From positions 63,712,841-63,776,840 of the forward strand of contig NC_088132.1 in NCBI RefSeq assembly GCF_036370855.1: a stretch of 64,000 nucleotides of DNA, written 5' to 3'. The translations under genes were made by a program, and so were the position numbers. The stretch is from Dromaius novaehollandiae. Taxonomy: Eukaryota > Chordata > Aves > Casuariiformes > Dromaiidae. Every line of letters starts with the position of its first letter. Position 1 is the first letter of the stretch. The notes under the pieces are model-generated. The model did not search any database. It had not been told where the DNA came from and worked only from the letters and a program-made list of their open reading frames with translations. Shown in pieces: positions 15,505 to 32,400 of the stretch.

Positions 15505-15855
15505 GCTTGCAAAGCAGCAGCCTGGCGCGGGGGGAGCCTGCCGCGGCAGGAGCTGCTGCCCCGGGGGCCGGGACGGGGCGGCCGCGCCGCCGGCCCCGCT
15601 GCGAGCCGCTGCCCTCCCGCCGGGGGAGCCGGGCTGGGGCCGGCGGGGGCGACTGCGGGCTCTGCCGCCCCGAGGGTCCGGGCAGCAAAGCAAACACGGC
15701 GAGACCCGCCGCGCACCGCAGCCCGCACGCTCGGGCCGGGACGTGCTGGGAGTTTAACAGTGCAACGTAGCGCAGCAGCCAGCGACTGCCCTGCGCGGCC
15801 GAAGCTGCCCTTCGCCTCGGGAGGCCTTCGAAGTGTCAGTTAGCTTACTGAGGTG

Positions 15856-15880
15856 CACGTGGGGTACGGGGGGGGGGGGG
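15856..15880 (+). promoter_or_regulatory. E-box CACGTG followed by a 13-G run
   Basis: CACGTG occupies 15856-15861, and an uninterrupted run of 13 G occupies 15868-15880, about 280-300 bp upstream of the TATA box. CACGTG is the canonical site for bHLH-zip factors such as USF and MYC/MAX. The G run could contribute to a G-quadruplex. Function is inferred from sequence only. Confidence 0.4.
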
Positions 15881-16104
15881 CGCTCTTGCCCGTGAAAATA
15901 AAAAAGCAGTCAGAAGAAATAACAAAGCAGTCCCTCCCCTATGGCAGCCTGCTCGGGTGGCCCCGGGCAGGGCTCCCTCGCCCGCGGCAGCGCCGCACCG
16001 GCAGTCCGGCGGGGGCCGCGGCCCGGCCGCGCAAGGCCCCGCCGCGTGTCGCCCGCCCAGCGGCGCGCAGGGGAGGCGCGTCCCCGCGGCCGCCTCGCGG
16101 GGCC

Positions 16105-16225
16105 GGGCGGGGCCGGGCGGCGGCGGCGGGGCGGAGCCGTCCCGCCCGCTCGCTATATAGCGGCGAGCGGCGGCGCGGCCCGGCGTCGGGAGCGTCGGAG
16201 CGGGCGGGCAGGCGGGCAGGCGGGC
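16105..16225 (+). promoter_or_regulatory. PLK2: PLK2 core promoter: GC boxes, TATA box and short 5'UTR
   Basis: A TATATAG box sits at 16154-16160. GC boxes (gggcggggcc at 16105-16114, ggggcggagc at 16128-16137 and cccgccc at 16141-16147) lie just upstream. Initiation 25-32 nt below the TATA box would fall near 16183-16192, leaving a 5'UTR of only about 35-45 nt. That leader contains three near-repeats of gggcaggc just before the ATG. The transcription start is inferred, not observed. Confidence 0.75.
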
Positions 16226-21752
<5,527 letters not shown>

Positions 21753-22295
21753 AGGGACTGACTCTGTTAAACCAAAAGGACCCTTTTGTTCACTGTGAAA
21801 TCTACAGTGGAGATGGTGGAGCAACTAGTATGTTGATGATGGATGTGTGGTGGTACGAAAACTTGACTGTCATGGTGTGCTGGGCACACTTCTATTAGAC
21901 AGAAGCCTAAACCTACTGTTGGACTAAAATGGTGTGACAAGGAGTTCTTCGGACCATAGTTTTCCTTGGTTCATGTGTGTGTTAAAGATATTTTTGACTC
22001 AAACTCAGCAGAGTATGACTGCTTGCTCTATAAGGGAGCATTTCTGATGGAGTTAAACTGTGAATACGCATCTGGAAAGGGAGGGAAGGGAGAGCTCCAT
22101 TGTTGTGGAATAGCTGTAATAAGCAGCTTCTGGCTGCTTAACTGTGAACTATGGCCATACTTTTTTTTTCTTTTTTTTTCATTATTTTTCAAAAACTACC
22201 CACACTTGTGGCTGGAAAAGTGCATTCCTTGTTAATAATTTTTTTATTTATTACAGCCTAAAGTGAAGTATTTATTACACAATTTTTCTTTTTTC

Positions 22296-22319
22296 TTTTT
22301 TTTTTTTTTTTTTTTTTTT
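22296..22319 (+). repeat. 24-nt T homopolymer in the PLK2 3'UTR
   Basis: Uninterrupted T24, preceded by other T-rich blocks from 22285 and by ttttttttt at about 22161-22179. It would be U24 in the mRNA, 33 nt before the polyadenylation hexamer. The length is prone to sequencing error. Confidence 0.85.
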
Positions 22320-22352
22320 GGACATTGATATTTTAAATATAAATCTGTTGGC

Positions 22353-22358
22353 AATAAA
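22353..22358 (+). terminator. PLK2: Polyadenylation signal AATAAA of PLK2
   Basis: A canonical AATAAA in the context ggcaataaagaaaatgg, about 600 nt after the stop codon. It is the only canonical hexamer between the stop and this point. Cleavage would be expected about 10-30 nt downstream. Confidence 0.8.
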
Positions 22359-22380
22359 GAAAATGGAAAATCTGAAGCAG

Positions 22381-25300
22381 CAATCTCCACTCTCTTTACA
22401 ATACAGCTTAACATGCCCTGCTTTGTTTTACTAAAAACTTTGAAGGTCTGCTTTGTTTATGACGTCTTTCTTAAATAATAATAATGCTAGCCTGATGCAG
22501 GTCAGGATGTAGATGACTGAGGCTCCAAAACTGAGCAATCTGTCCAAGTCTATGCACAGCAGTAGTCACAACTGTCAATATGCTCTAATTATTGCAAGCT
22601 TCATCAACAGTTGATTCAGGTTTGCTGCTGAGTAAGCCTGTAGCTTTGACACTTGGTTATTATACTAGTGGCTAGAAACATAAACCCAAAGTAAGTATGG
22701 ATCTCTCAAAGACACTTTGATATTGATGTTTTACTGTGACTGAACACTGCTCCTCCCTTCTGGATGATAATTAGTGGAAAGTAACTGTGATAACTGGACC
22801 TGCATTCCTGTTATTCACCAAGGAATTGAACTATCCCAACAATTCTACACTAAAATGAATTGTGCATACACATCACCAGGTTATTAAGCACACTGCCCTT
22901 CTCTTGTGCTTTACTGTATGTGTCTGCCTGCTCTTGGTTAAACGGTAACCCTAGCAAAGTAAAACAAAAAGGTGAGAAGATTAAAGGCAGATTTAGTTTA
23001 GTATCAACTTTTTTGGGTTACTTTACCAAGTTGATAATGTTAGACAACTACCACTTTTTTCTAAGTCCAAGAATTTTTATGGAACTACTTCTCCATTAAG
23101 TAGCTTAAAACATCTGAGGACAGCTGACAGTTGGTTTGCTAATCAGTGCAATTCCATTGCTAATAAGAGTACATATATTACAGTAATTATAAGTCCTAAA
23201 TTAAAAGCAATGCTATTTGTCTAACCTATGCAAATAGAGGGAATTACAGGAGAGGAATGTCTACTTGTAGCCTGGGCTTACGTAGCACCTGGACCTATAT
23301 AAACACATAGTAGTCTTCAAGCAACAGCTTGTTGCTTGCTGATACTGCAGCAAACAGTAGTTCAATTGTTTATTCGGATTAATCCTCATATAACTGAGCC
23401 AGGTCTGTGCTGAAAGACAGAACTCTGTTGCCATCAGTGTTTCAATCAAAGTAGTGGAATGCAAAGAGCATGCAGGCAATATAAAAAAGCTCAGACTAAA
23501 CGAGGTACAGATGTCAAGCCAAAATAGTGAGCAGAGGAGGTATTGCTGACTTGCTTCATCTTGCAGCAAGTGTGTACAAATACCATTATTTTCCTTTTAT
23601 CAAATACCATGCATTAAGTAATATTTATTTACTTCTCAAGTCTAGACAACAAAACCTAATTGAGTTCTTCAGATGGATTCATTAATGTAACTCTAGGCAG
23701 TCCAGTGAAGTTAGATATATGCTTGCTATAGTGAGCAGAATTCAGCTCCCCAGCTGTCTATTTTCTTCAAGGGAAAATGATTGATTTTATTCCTGGGAGG
23801 CAATGGCTTGCCTCATTCTGCTACACATACACCACCACTGTTGAGCCCTTTTCTCTTACAAAGTAAGATCTCACTTTTAATGACATCAGTAAGCACACAG
23901 TTTCTGTGTATTTGAAACACAAAAATTATTTGAGCTATAATACTTAGTCTCTTCAAAAACAGTTCTTTGTTTGAATGTTTATGTGCCGGAGAAAGCATGA
24001 ACCTTTACTTCAGCTGCTACAATTTCTTTGAATATCAAATCATCTTTCTATGGCTGAAATTCAGACTGGTGTAAGCCAGTACCCTGCCTGACCTCAAGTC
24101 TAGGATGTTTAAAAGTGGATGGTAGGCCCTAAATGCTATTGTAGGATGCTAACTGGTTGTGGACGATTGTAATGCACCTCATTCAAACACAATTAAGTGC
24201 TTCAAGTTTATCTGTATGCAATGTGTATGTGTGGTACCTAGAGGCTTGATGCTTTCTAAAACCTTTCTGTATCTTTCCGGTTAGTGCACTGTATCCTCAC
24301 CTCACTTTTTATTTTTTATTGCAAAATATGAGAGGCTGTTCAATAGACTTAAGGAGAAATACCCATTTCAAAGTACACCACCTTAGCCCTGGCCTTTCAG
24401 CCCAAGAAGGGAAAGCTGCTTTAGAACTTGTAATATAAGAACTTGTATATAGAACAGAGGTTCTCAAATTCTTTCCCAGGGTGGATCCTGTCATAAATAA
24501 GACACTATATAGTGCGCTAATTGACCTGCTTTACCCGATTACGTATCACCCCTGTTGCAATTCTGCACATAGGAAGCTTAGATTAGAAAAGTACTCATAC
24601 ACTCTTCTGTATAGCAAATGTCTTACTTCTCTTACAAGAAGGTTATATGTTCTGGATTTTATTCTCTGCTTGTCAGGCAGTGATTCTATTTTTTCTACTT
24701 AAGAGAGCAAATACAGCATAAGCAAGTAGCTTGGGAGCATCTGTTCTTGAGTGAAAATGTGGGGATTAAAGGACTAGATGAAAGCTGGCACACGAAGTTT
24801 GTCAGGTATGAGGGGTGGACCTGTGAAATGACATCATTGTCAAGAAAAAATAAATATTGTTGTGAGTATCAAAACACCCTTTATCAAATCTTCAAATATA
24901 TTTTGGTAAATGTACATATGTACATGCATAGCCCAGTGCACTAACCTGCCAGTAGCAATAAGTCAAGGAAATAATTCAAATAGGTCATCCTTTAATGTTA
25001 ACGTAATGCATTACCCAGTGATGCCACTAGTCGCTCAGTGTTCTGGGGCATTCTGTAATTCACTTAAGGTGGTCTGAAATTATTCTATTTCACGAAATCA
25101 CTTCAAATACAGTATATGAGAAAAAGAATTGGAGAGCTTGGGTTACATGCTATTCTGCAATGTTGAACAAATTCCCTTCATTGCCCAGGGTACTTAGAAA
25201 TGGAAACTAGAAAAAGATTTTAAAGTATTTCCTGGGTTCTGAAAATAGTGGGTTCAAAGAATGATCCTTCAAGTGCCCATCCATAACTGAGAATTTTCTG

Positions 25301-28300
25301 ACTGACTACTTGGATTCTAAATGTAAATGTAAATTTGCAATTAAAAAAAAAGGTATTTCTTCTTATAAGTAATTGTGAAACCCAAATGAAATATATGCCT
25401 AAGGAATCATCTTGAATCATGCATAGTATAGGCCATAGATTTTTTGTCTGTTTTCAGGCTCTTTATGCTTTATTAACTTTAGTAGTGGCAGACATTGAAT
25501 TGCCACAATTTAATTAGACTAATACCTTCAAACTAAGAAGCTAAAATCCATTTAAATGTACAGTATTGGAAACTAATATCGTGGTTCGTCAGTGTTTGGA
25601 ATCTGGTATAATGGAATATAAAGATCCATGTAATTTAGCTTCAGGATGGAAACAATACTAATTTGAAATATTCTGGCATTTTGACATAGAATTAGGCCAG
25701 GTTTGGAACTGTTTCAGGTATTCTTCTCCATCATAAAATCATAGGGAAAAAATATTTTACATTGTATCATGTGGAGGTGATCTGAACAGAATTATCTTGA
25801 TTGACTATTTACTGCTCTTTCCTGCTTTTTATTTAAAGAAAATATCTTAAATTGGTATGGAGGCATAAAAATATTTTAAAAATCCACAATACTTTGCACA
25901 AAAACATTATTGGTTCAAAACTAGCCCAGAGCAAGAGTTACTAAAAGCTGTTTCTTCAGGTTTAAAAAGCAAAGAGGAACTTAAAGTTACCTCCACAAAA
26001 GATCTTGGCTGCAGGAATTGAATGACCTCCCTGGCACTTTGCCAGAATTTAGGGCTGACTTCTCCTGAGGTAGGCCAAAAATGAAAATTTCTCCATGCTC
26101 TGCCTCTCTTGCTTATCTAGAATGATTCATGAAAGTGACTTCTTGTTTTCCATCCATAATTTCAGAAGTCAAATAAAGGAGAGGGTGGAACAACTGTGCT
26201 CTGTATGTGAGTGTGTGTCTCTCCATACAACGAGGATCTTAGGTAGAGGTGGACAAAAAACAGTGGAGGGTGCTGGTAGCCCAATCCCTCCTGACCCACA
26301 GCCCCAAATACGCAAGGTGCTGCCCTTCTCCTCACTAAGCCTTCTCAATGATGTCAGCACAACCTCTGCAGTCCTCCGACCAGAGAGCAATCCCCATCTT
26401 TCTCCTGACCTATTAGATTTGGTTTAGAGAAATACTTGTATTCTGACTGTGGTTATTGACTGGATTGCCCAGATTCAAATTCTTTTAATTCAACCACTTT
26501 TGTTTTAAAAATAAAAAGTTCTAGCCTTGCTCCACAGCATATTTAGTGCCTTACTACTATCATTACTAGAGATCTCAGCTAATCTTTTTCCCTTCCTGGA
26601 GATCTCATTTCCAAACTCCCTCTGATTTTTTGTTCTCTTTTCTCACCCTGGGGAATAAACATTAGGGTCATTTAATTATTTACTTGCATTTAAGATCTTT
26701 GGGGTTGATAACCTATAGCACAACTGGGTCTTCCTAGACAAAGAGGATTCAAAAGTGCTACAATAATTCAAATAACCATATTTATAACCTCAACATTTTG
26801 GGCATTTTTCCTGTGGACAATTCTTTTGAAGGACTCAGATCACAGTATTTCAATCCAAATGACCAACTCAAGGCCAACACTGTTAACAAGATGAAAAAAA
26901 GGAGCTTTGAGGTCACCTTTTCAGTCTTACTGCAGACTCAGGAAGACTGCACCTGCTACAACCAATGTTTCAAACACTAATTTTACAGAAACAAGCATTA
27001 GAATCAAATTCATAGGTAAACTCTGACTATTTTAAACATTGACAGTATAGTAAAATTCTGCACATACGGACTTTTCTGGTCTTAAAAGTAGCCTCTTTAA
27101 TTTATGGTCATAAATGGTCCTTTTTTTCTTATTTATTATAAATAAAGAGGCTGAAAAGTTTGAAGGAGGTTTATGGGCTTGGATTGGCATTTATGGAGAA
27201 GAGAAGGAGCCAAGGCTTGTATAGTGGTACTGGCAGGTCTGGAACTTCTTTTTCCTATCTCTTGAAAACTAGAAGATTTGTGTAATTACAAAATTACTGG
27301 GAGCTGAGTGCTTGAAAGAGGAATAGATTTGAGAAAGACAACTTAAACTCTACATTTTTGTCTTTTCCTTCTGTTGACACCTCTGCAGTGCAAACTGTCA
27401 ACAGATCTGAGGAAGAAAAACAGTTTCTGCAAATTCCTCCCCATCCCCTCCAACACACACAAAACCACAGCTCCTTTAAACTGAAGAGTAAGAAAACTAC
27501 TAGTCCTTGTCCCTCAGGAGAGTACCTGCAGAACCAGAGCTGCTGAGACTTGACATTGCTGTTATTTCAAAGGTAAAAAATGAAGTAGAAAATAAACCTT
27601 TCAACCCTCCCAATTCTCTCAGGCACTTCTTTCCTGACACATGATAAAGAAGAGAAACTAGACAGAAAAACACACACACGTGTATATATATATATGTGTG
27701 TGTGTATATGTGTGTGCATGCACCACCCCCCTCCCACCCTGCTCCTTGATAGGTCATCTTTTACCACAGTGTATATAACGTATGGATAGAATTATAATTG
27801 AAGCAAAAATGCTATGTGTGGACTTAGACGTAAGCCCTTCCGGCTCTAATGGATGAAGACTACTCTTTGTGAGGGGAGGGGAAGGGGGAAGTATAGTGCT
27901 TGAGAAAGTACGTCTGTGGCAGAGAAGGATACTCAAGGAACAGAAGAAAGGAAGCAAGGTTATGCTATCGAAGCAAGTTTCATCTTCTAAGGAAAAAAAA
28001 AATTCTTGTCATCTTCGAGGCCAGCTTTTCATAGCTGCAATCACATGAAGTGCACAGACACAGTGAAGAGCGCATGAGAGGTACAATGAAGGAATAGAAC
28101 TGGAAAGGCTGGACTTTTTAGTACAGGGAATCTGAGGCAGCTCACATATTTAAATGCTTTTTATCATATATTAGCAAAGGCTGCAACAGTTGTGTATGAC
28201 GTTTTACATAGAAAAAGAAAAAAGCTAATCTGATTTTCAGAAAAATTGACTCTGTAAGTGCTAAGCACCTACAAAAATGAAGCAAATGGTCTCTGCTTAC

Positions 28301-28559
28301 AATCTAGGTCAGATATCTCATAATAGGATATAGGGCGTGATAGTGTCATGCAGGGGTTATGGAAAGGGGAATGTACACAAAGTGATTATAGGATTATTCA
28401 ATAGTATATGATGCTGCTTCTGTCTCTCTAAGCATTTACACTGAGCTTCTCATCCTCACATCTGATCATCTCCATGTCGTGTCAGTCCCTTCTTGTTATT
28501 GTTAATTATAAATAATTAGAAGGTTAGCTTGGGAGAGTGCGTCACAGCACAAGAGGGTG
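22381..28559. other. Intergenic DNA downstream of PLK2, no gene recognised
   Basis: AT-rich non-coding sequence. Open frames are at most 110 codons and unrelated to anything I recognise. The only distinct structure is the CA/TA/TG microsatellite at 27671-27716. Confidence 0.6.
27671..27716 (+). repeat. Compound CA / TA / TG microsatellite
   Basis: A (CA)n block, a short CGTG joint, a (TA)n block and a (TG)n block with a TATA interruption follow one another. The CA and TG arms are mutually complementary, so the tract can fold on itself, and alternating purine-pyrimidine sequence favours Z-DNA. It is probably polymorphic in length. Confidence 0.85.
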
Positions 28560-29480
28560 TGTGGGAACATGCTGGATTTCAGAGGGGTCCTGGAAGAGGC
28601 ACGAGAGCTGGCAGCTCTGGGCAATAAGGGAAGGCGCTGAGGGGCCGTGAGCTGGGGAGGAAGCAACGGGAGGGAAACGCAAGGGAAGGGCTGGCACCAG
28701 CAACCAGCAGCCGTGGCACGGGCGGGCGGACAGCCAGAGGAGCCTGCGAGGCACAGGCACATGCCTTGAACCCGCTTCCAGCGTAAACATATTGCGGAGG
28801 AAGTAGAGAGCTGAGGAGGCGGGGAGGAAGGAGGCGGCCGGAGAGAGGACGGGGGGAGGTGCTTGGCCAGGCGGCTGGGGCAGCCCTGGGGGGATGCTGG
28901 CAGCAGGCCGCGGGCAGCCCTTGCGGCAGCCCCGGGGGGACCCTTGCGGCAGCCCTGCGGGGACCCTGCAGCAGGCTTGGGGCAACCCTGTGGCAGCCCC
29001 CAGGGACCTTTGCGGGAGTGAGGAGATGACAGAAAAGGCAGCAGGAGCGCTGCGTTGGTGAGAAAACCAACGGACCAGGGTTGAAATACTGAGGGAAGAA
29101 AGCGAAGTGATGGAAGAAGACAGTGAAATGATCAAGAAAACAGGAAGGGAATGAGTCAAGTGCCGAAGTTCAAAATCCCAGAAGAGCTGGAGCCTAAACA
29201 CATTAAATGGAGGTGGGACCTGAGGGAAGCCACTTGAACTTACTTATTAGCAGCCTTTACGCATCTGGTGCCAGGAGAGCTGAGAGAGCAGTACAAAAGT
29301 AGGTCAAGCAGAGGATTAGTGCTGGGAAAACGAAGACAGTAGGTGCAGGCAGTCTGCGGGAGGAGGCTGGGACTGAGGCGGTGGAGGGCACCAGGAGGGC
29401 AGAGGCGGCCAGTGAGCTCCCACCTCCAGGACAGAGGGCGCCAGGTCGGGAGCCCCAGGGCACTTGCTGCATACAGCATG
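28560..29480. other. GC-rich islet in AT-rich desert, function unknown
   Basis: Roughly 0.9 kb of G+C-rich, purine-biased (+ strand) sequence with sharp contrast to both flanks. It has moderate CpG content and a 22-23-bp minisatellite in the middle (28925-29013). The minus strand has open frames of 219 codons (28542-29201) and 163 codons (28579-29070), both rich in Pro/Ala/Leu/Ser and without a known domain. They are best explained by base composition. It could be a distal CpG-type regulatory element, a non-coding RNA exon or an old GC-rich insertion; the sequence does not decide. Confidence 0.5.
28925..29013 (+). repeat. Minisatellite, 21-23 bp unit, about four copies
   Basis: Successive units begin at 28925, 28948, 28971 and 28992. 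The first two are 23 bp and nearly the same (ggcagccc, a G-rich block, then gaccct), the third is diverged (21 bp) and the fourth is 22 bp. Looser copies may extend left to about 28873. On the minus strand the unit reads as a recurring GLPQ-like peptide, which is a product of the repetition. Confidence 0.7.
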
Positions 29481-32400
29481 CATCGCTGAGGAAACTGAAG
29501 TGAGTGCTCAGGGAATTCTTACGTTTTCAGTAAAACACAGCATTAACAGTGATCCAGTTACATTAAAGGTGCTGATTTTGGGGACCAGTGTTGCAAGACA
29601 ATTACCCCTCTGAGTCACTGGTTTCATTCTCACATGGGCCTTTATTAACTGCAAGTCTTTACCTCCTGCTGGCTTCCTATGGACCATGTGAAATGAGTTG
29701 GTGGCTCATTCCTGTTCATACTGAGCAGGTATCCACATTACAAAAATCATCACTGCTAATTACAAGCCATTTGCACTAATTGGTATCCTTGCTGGAAGTC
29801 TTCAGAGGGAAGACTATTGACTAAACAACAGGCATGGCAACTAAAATGCACTGCTACCACGAAGCTCAGCCCCTGCCTGGTCAGAGCCTGTGTGGGGTGT
29901 GTGATTGCAGTTGCTGCCTGAGATGTGTCAGATATGGGTGGCCTTTTTAGGACTGACCATTGATTTTCTGAGCTTCAGCTTCCAGGAGTAATGGGGACTT
30001 GCGACTTTTGTATGTTGTGCCTGTTCAGTACTGCTACTTACAGTGGAAAGAGCTACCAATCTCCAAGTATTTTATTCTCTGACTTTTGTTGTTGTTGTTG
30101 CTTTCATTTGATGGTGTATCATCTGCACATATGACAAAGTAAATAACTTATATTTTCTAATTAATCTATAATAAGTGAAATTAGTATCTTATTAGATTGC
30201 TATTTTTTCTGTCTCATGTTCCCCTTTTTAGATATTTTGGGTGTAGAAGAGTGATAGAAAATCATTGTAACACCGCATGCTTTTACGAGTAAAGTGTAGA
30301 GAGCATGTGTAGAGGAAGAAAACAGTGCACCTCTAGTCCTCTGGTTTTACTAGTCACTGGCTAATTTTGCATCATGCAACATTCCTGTGACTGGACAAAT
30401 AGGGGAAAAAACATATTAGCTAATCCAAGTAATAGCAACAGTAAATGTACTGTGCAGCAGGAAGCTTAATGTTTCCCGTGTGCCTAGATACCATGTGTGC
30501 CATACAGAGCTCAGATAACCTGAAACTTGTGGAATGGACAAGCACAAGGACATTATCGGGGGCAAGCAGACTGTGGGGAGGCGTGTGGACTCTGTTCAAA
30601 CCTGGAAATATAGTTATCTAACAAGTGCAACAACTCAGCAGCATGAAACAGTGGCATTGCCCAAAGTGTGAGTTTGTAGCATCATTGCCTCAGAAACTTG
30701 CAGCCTGGTTCCACTCCCTGAGTGTCACCTGCACTCGCTTTGTGTCTGGAGCACTGAAGGTCCCCTTGGGGTTGTGTTTAATATTTGGGGGCTTTTCTGC
30801 AGAGTTCCCCATTTCATAAATTCTTCCTGAATACTAATGCACTGCTACGTAAAACAATGCTGCCAGATAAAGAGCGTTAGTACACCCATTTTACAAAAGT
30901 GAAACGGAGTGCAGGGAGGAATCCAGTAACCAATTTGAGAGCCCTTTCTGCAGGTTTCGTCAAATGTTCAGAGCTCTTGCTCACATCAGTTACTTCTCCA
31001 CATGCTCAGCATTTCTGCTGATCAGATCCTGAGATAACCTTGCTTTTGGGGGAAACGAAAAGAAAAACAAAACCAGGAAGAAGCCCTATACACAGCAGTG
31101 GCCTTTTCTAAATACCCTGATTCATCCCTCAAACAATAGATTTATGCTCTGGACTTATTGAAATCAGGGTCCTGGAAAGCCAAATGGTGATCCTGTAATG
31201 AAGTGACCAATTAATGTACAAGTAATGTTCTGGCATTTCACAAAGTTTAAGTATTTGGCATTTCAAATGAAATTATGTTCAACAGCATATATGCTGTTCT
31301 ATAACCAATTTGGACTCTGCTAAGCTAGAAAATGGGGAAAAATGTAACCAGTGTCTTGTCTGCCATTTAAAAGACTTTTAGAAATTTCATTAAATTCATC
31401 CTCTCTTTGATAGCCTAAAAAGAGCATTTTCATATTTATAATTTTAAGAACACTTATAAAAACTTTGTGAGCTAGCTAGAGAGAAGGGATTGGTTATTCA
31501 GTGTTTTGTAGTACTAAACAGATGTAAAATAACCATAAAACACTAAAGTCCTTTAAATCTTATGGTTTCAAGAATGCTTATAAAGGAAGATTACAGTGGA
31601 CACAGAGAACAAGCATGATGAATCTGCCTAATATTGTCTAGCGGTTAGTAAATCCAGAACTTGGATATAAGTCAAATTTAGAAGAAACCTTTGTAATGGT
31701 TCAGGTACTGCACACAAGTTGCAGCAGAGATTTGATTTCTTATTCTTTTCTAAAGGGAGCAAAAAAAATATATATATATTTATTTTGGCTGATTTTGACT
31801 TACTGGCCTCATTTTAAGAAGGAATCTTTTTCCTTGCCTGTGATGAATGCTTCTCAGAAACGAAAGAATGTGAAATCACTAAATAATTTAGATGGACTAG
31901 ACAATCCTCAAAGCCTTAAATGCTTAAGGATAAATCATGCTCACCTTGCTCACATTAGCAATTCCACTGGTATCAGGGGAACTTTTGAAATGAGAAAGGG
32001 AAGCTGTATTTGTCCCTAGTGATTTCATTAGGTAAGGGCCTGCAATAACAGATCTTTTGGAATGTGATTAGTGCTAATGATTTCTAGGGGTGGCTAAGTG
32101 TCTTTCTGAAAAGAAAGGACACAAAATCCTCTCCTATGGGGGACTTGCCAACCCCATCTATATGTCGTAGTTGCCACCAGCAGCTGCTGCCCTCTGTAAA
32201 AACCCTTCTGATTTCAGGAAATCTTCAAACAGGCCTAGGGGGCTGAGTTAATATCTTGTTGCCGCTCTGGGGACTAATTAGAGCCATAGAATAATTGTTG
32301 CGTAATATGACAGTGAGGAATGACAGAAGGAACAACAATAAGATTATGTGGTCGCTCAGCAAGGGATGGTGCTTGGTACAATGCAGTTACGGGGGGGGGG

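Larger units (their letters stand above)
21753..22380 (+). other. PLK2: PLK2 3' untranslated region
   Basis: Runs from the TGA to just past the AATAAA at 22353-22358, about 600-630 nt. It carries two ATTTA pentamers (22246-22250 and 22270-22274) in an AT-rich tract, then a T-rich stretch ending in 24 consecutive T (22296-22319). AU-rich motifs are typical of immediate-early mRNAs with fast decay, which fits PLK2. The exact cleavage site is not visible. Confidence 0.8.

Noticed and set aside
15941-16225. Possible N-terminal extension of PLK2 in the same frame upstream of the ATG
   Set aside because: The open frame begins upstream of the TATA box, so it would not be transcribed from this promoter, and MELLRTI matches the known PLK2 start.
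25735-25755. ataaaatcatagg resembling the CR1 3'-terminal repeat
   Set aside because: None of the CR1 3' blocks (gacctctggag, tccaacctcc, cagcctctc) follow on either side.
26169-26427. Overlapping 110- and 73-codon frames in a slightly GC-richer patch
   Set aside because: Short, low-complexity and without any recognisable domain or splice signals.
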